Assembly: GCA_045122835.1 (NCBI GenBank)
Contig: JBGVIB010000084.1
Span: forward strand, 1 to 5,337
Origin: JBGVMW01 sp045122835
Lineage (GTDB): Bacteria; Bacillota; Clostridia; Lachnospirales; Lachnospiraceae
Direction of reading: 5' to 3'
DNA: 5,337 nucleotides
The notes beneath the pieces are model-generated. The model had not been told where the DNA came from. It saw only the letters and a program-made list of their open reading frames with translations, and made no database searches. Each line of letters opens with the position of its first letter. Position 1 is the first letter of the stretch. The position numbers and the translations under genes were made by a program. This document shows positions 5,155 through 5,337 of the stretch, piece by piece.

Positions 5155-5337
5155 GGGGGTGATTGCTGAATCATAGTGGCTACCCGGACGCCTAGTATAA
5201 GCTGTCTGGATTGCCTAATCATATGCGTAAACCGTCCGGCTGAGAGAGGGGATGTAGCTTGCTATCAGAGGCTAGGAATTTAGCTGTAAGTGGTTCTAAG
5301 GGCGGTGATTTGTGCATAAACGAAGTCCAAAAATCAC
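5155..5337 (+). ncRNA. Putative structured non-coding RNA, cut by the right edge; family not recognised
   Basis: Seen: no ORF of useful length on either strand after the dnaB terminator, yet 58 of 120 bases from 5181 to 5300 are G or C, well above the surroundings. Complementary segments: GCTAC/GTAGC (5179-5183 with 5254-5258), stacked on CCGGACG/CGTCCGG (5184-5190 with 5233-5239). CCTAG/CTAGG (5191-5195 with 5272-5276) crosses the second helix and would be a pseudoknot. GTGATT (5159-5164) matches the last six bases AATCAC (5332-5337), perhaps a closing stem continued outside. Competing pairs: TGATT/AATCA locally (5160-5164 with 5169-5173), and GTGATTT (5305-5311) with AAATCAC (5331-5337), which could be a 3' hairpin. 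No clear promoter is seen, so start, end and strand are estimates. Candidates to test include the raiA-motif RNA of Firmicutes; I could not match it from memory. It is also possible that this is the leader of a gene to the right. Confidence 0.5.

Noticed and set aside
5238..5250. GGCTGAGAG stretch resembling the conserved CTGAGA of TPP riboswitches
   Set aside because: The other required parts (the ACCTGAT segment and the later GG.TAATACC.GCG block) are absent at the right distance.

Overview
The window looks like a low-G+C Gram-positive chromosome, most likely a clostridial (Lachnospiraceae-like) Firmicute. This inference rests on the AT-rich base composition, strong AGGAGG-type ribosome binding sites, a TTG start, TTGACA/TATAAT promoters, and the gene order gdpP-rplI-dnaB, which is a classic conserved Firmicute cluster. 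I cannot assign a genus from the sequence alone.

Left part (1-1013): a metal-homeostasis module with two divergent genes. On the minus strand, 1-287 is the N-terminus of a protein carrying tandem His/Cys/Glu-rich metal-binding repeats. It runs off the left edge and is most likely a Zn/Cd/Co-exporting P-type ATPase or another metal transporter. On the plus strand, 552-914 encodes an ArsR/SmtB-family metal sensor with a complete SmtB-like alpha-5 ligand set (D102, H104, H115, E118). Between them, 308-333 holds a near-perfect 12-2-12 inverted repeat of the SmtB/CzrA operator type, just downstream of the minus-strand promoter. The sensor gene has its own consensus promoter and ends at a strong intrinsic terminator (954-1013).

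Middle and right part (1014-5123): a housekeeping cluster on the plus strand. It has a probable extended -10 promoter (1025-1052) and a 5' leader hairpin. Then come gdpP (membrane-bound PAS/degenerate-GGDEF/DHH-DHHA1 c-di-AMP phosphodiesterase), rplI (ribosomal protein L9) and dnaB (replicative helicase), closed by an intrinsic terminator with a GAAA loop. An unexplained perfect inverted repeat and promoter-like boxes lie in the gdpP-rplI gap. A perfect 12-bp inverted repeat sits inside dnaB at the interdomain linker. The cluster ties c-di-AMP turnover, translation and replication initiation together by co-transcription; the functional logic of this linkage is not evident from sequence.

Right edge (about 5155-5337): no gene and no ORF, but a stretch clearly richer in G+C than its surroundings, with several long-range complementary segments including a possible pseudoknot and a possible closing stem. 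I read it as a structured non-coding RNA cut by the window edge, family not recognised. This is the best candidate for something undescribed in the window.
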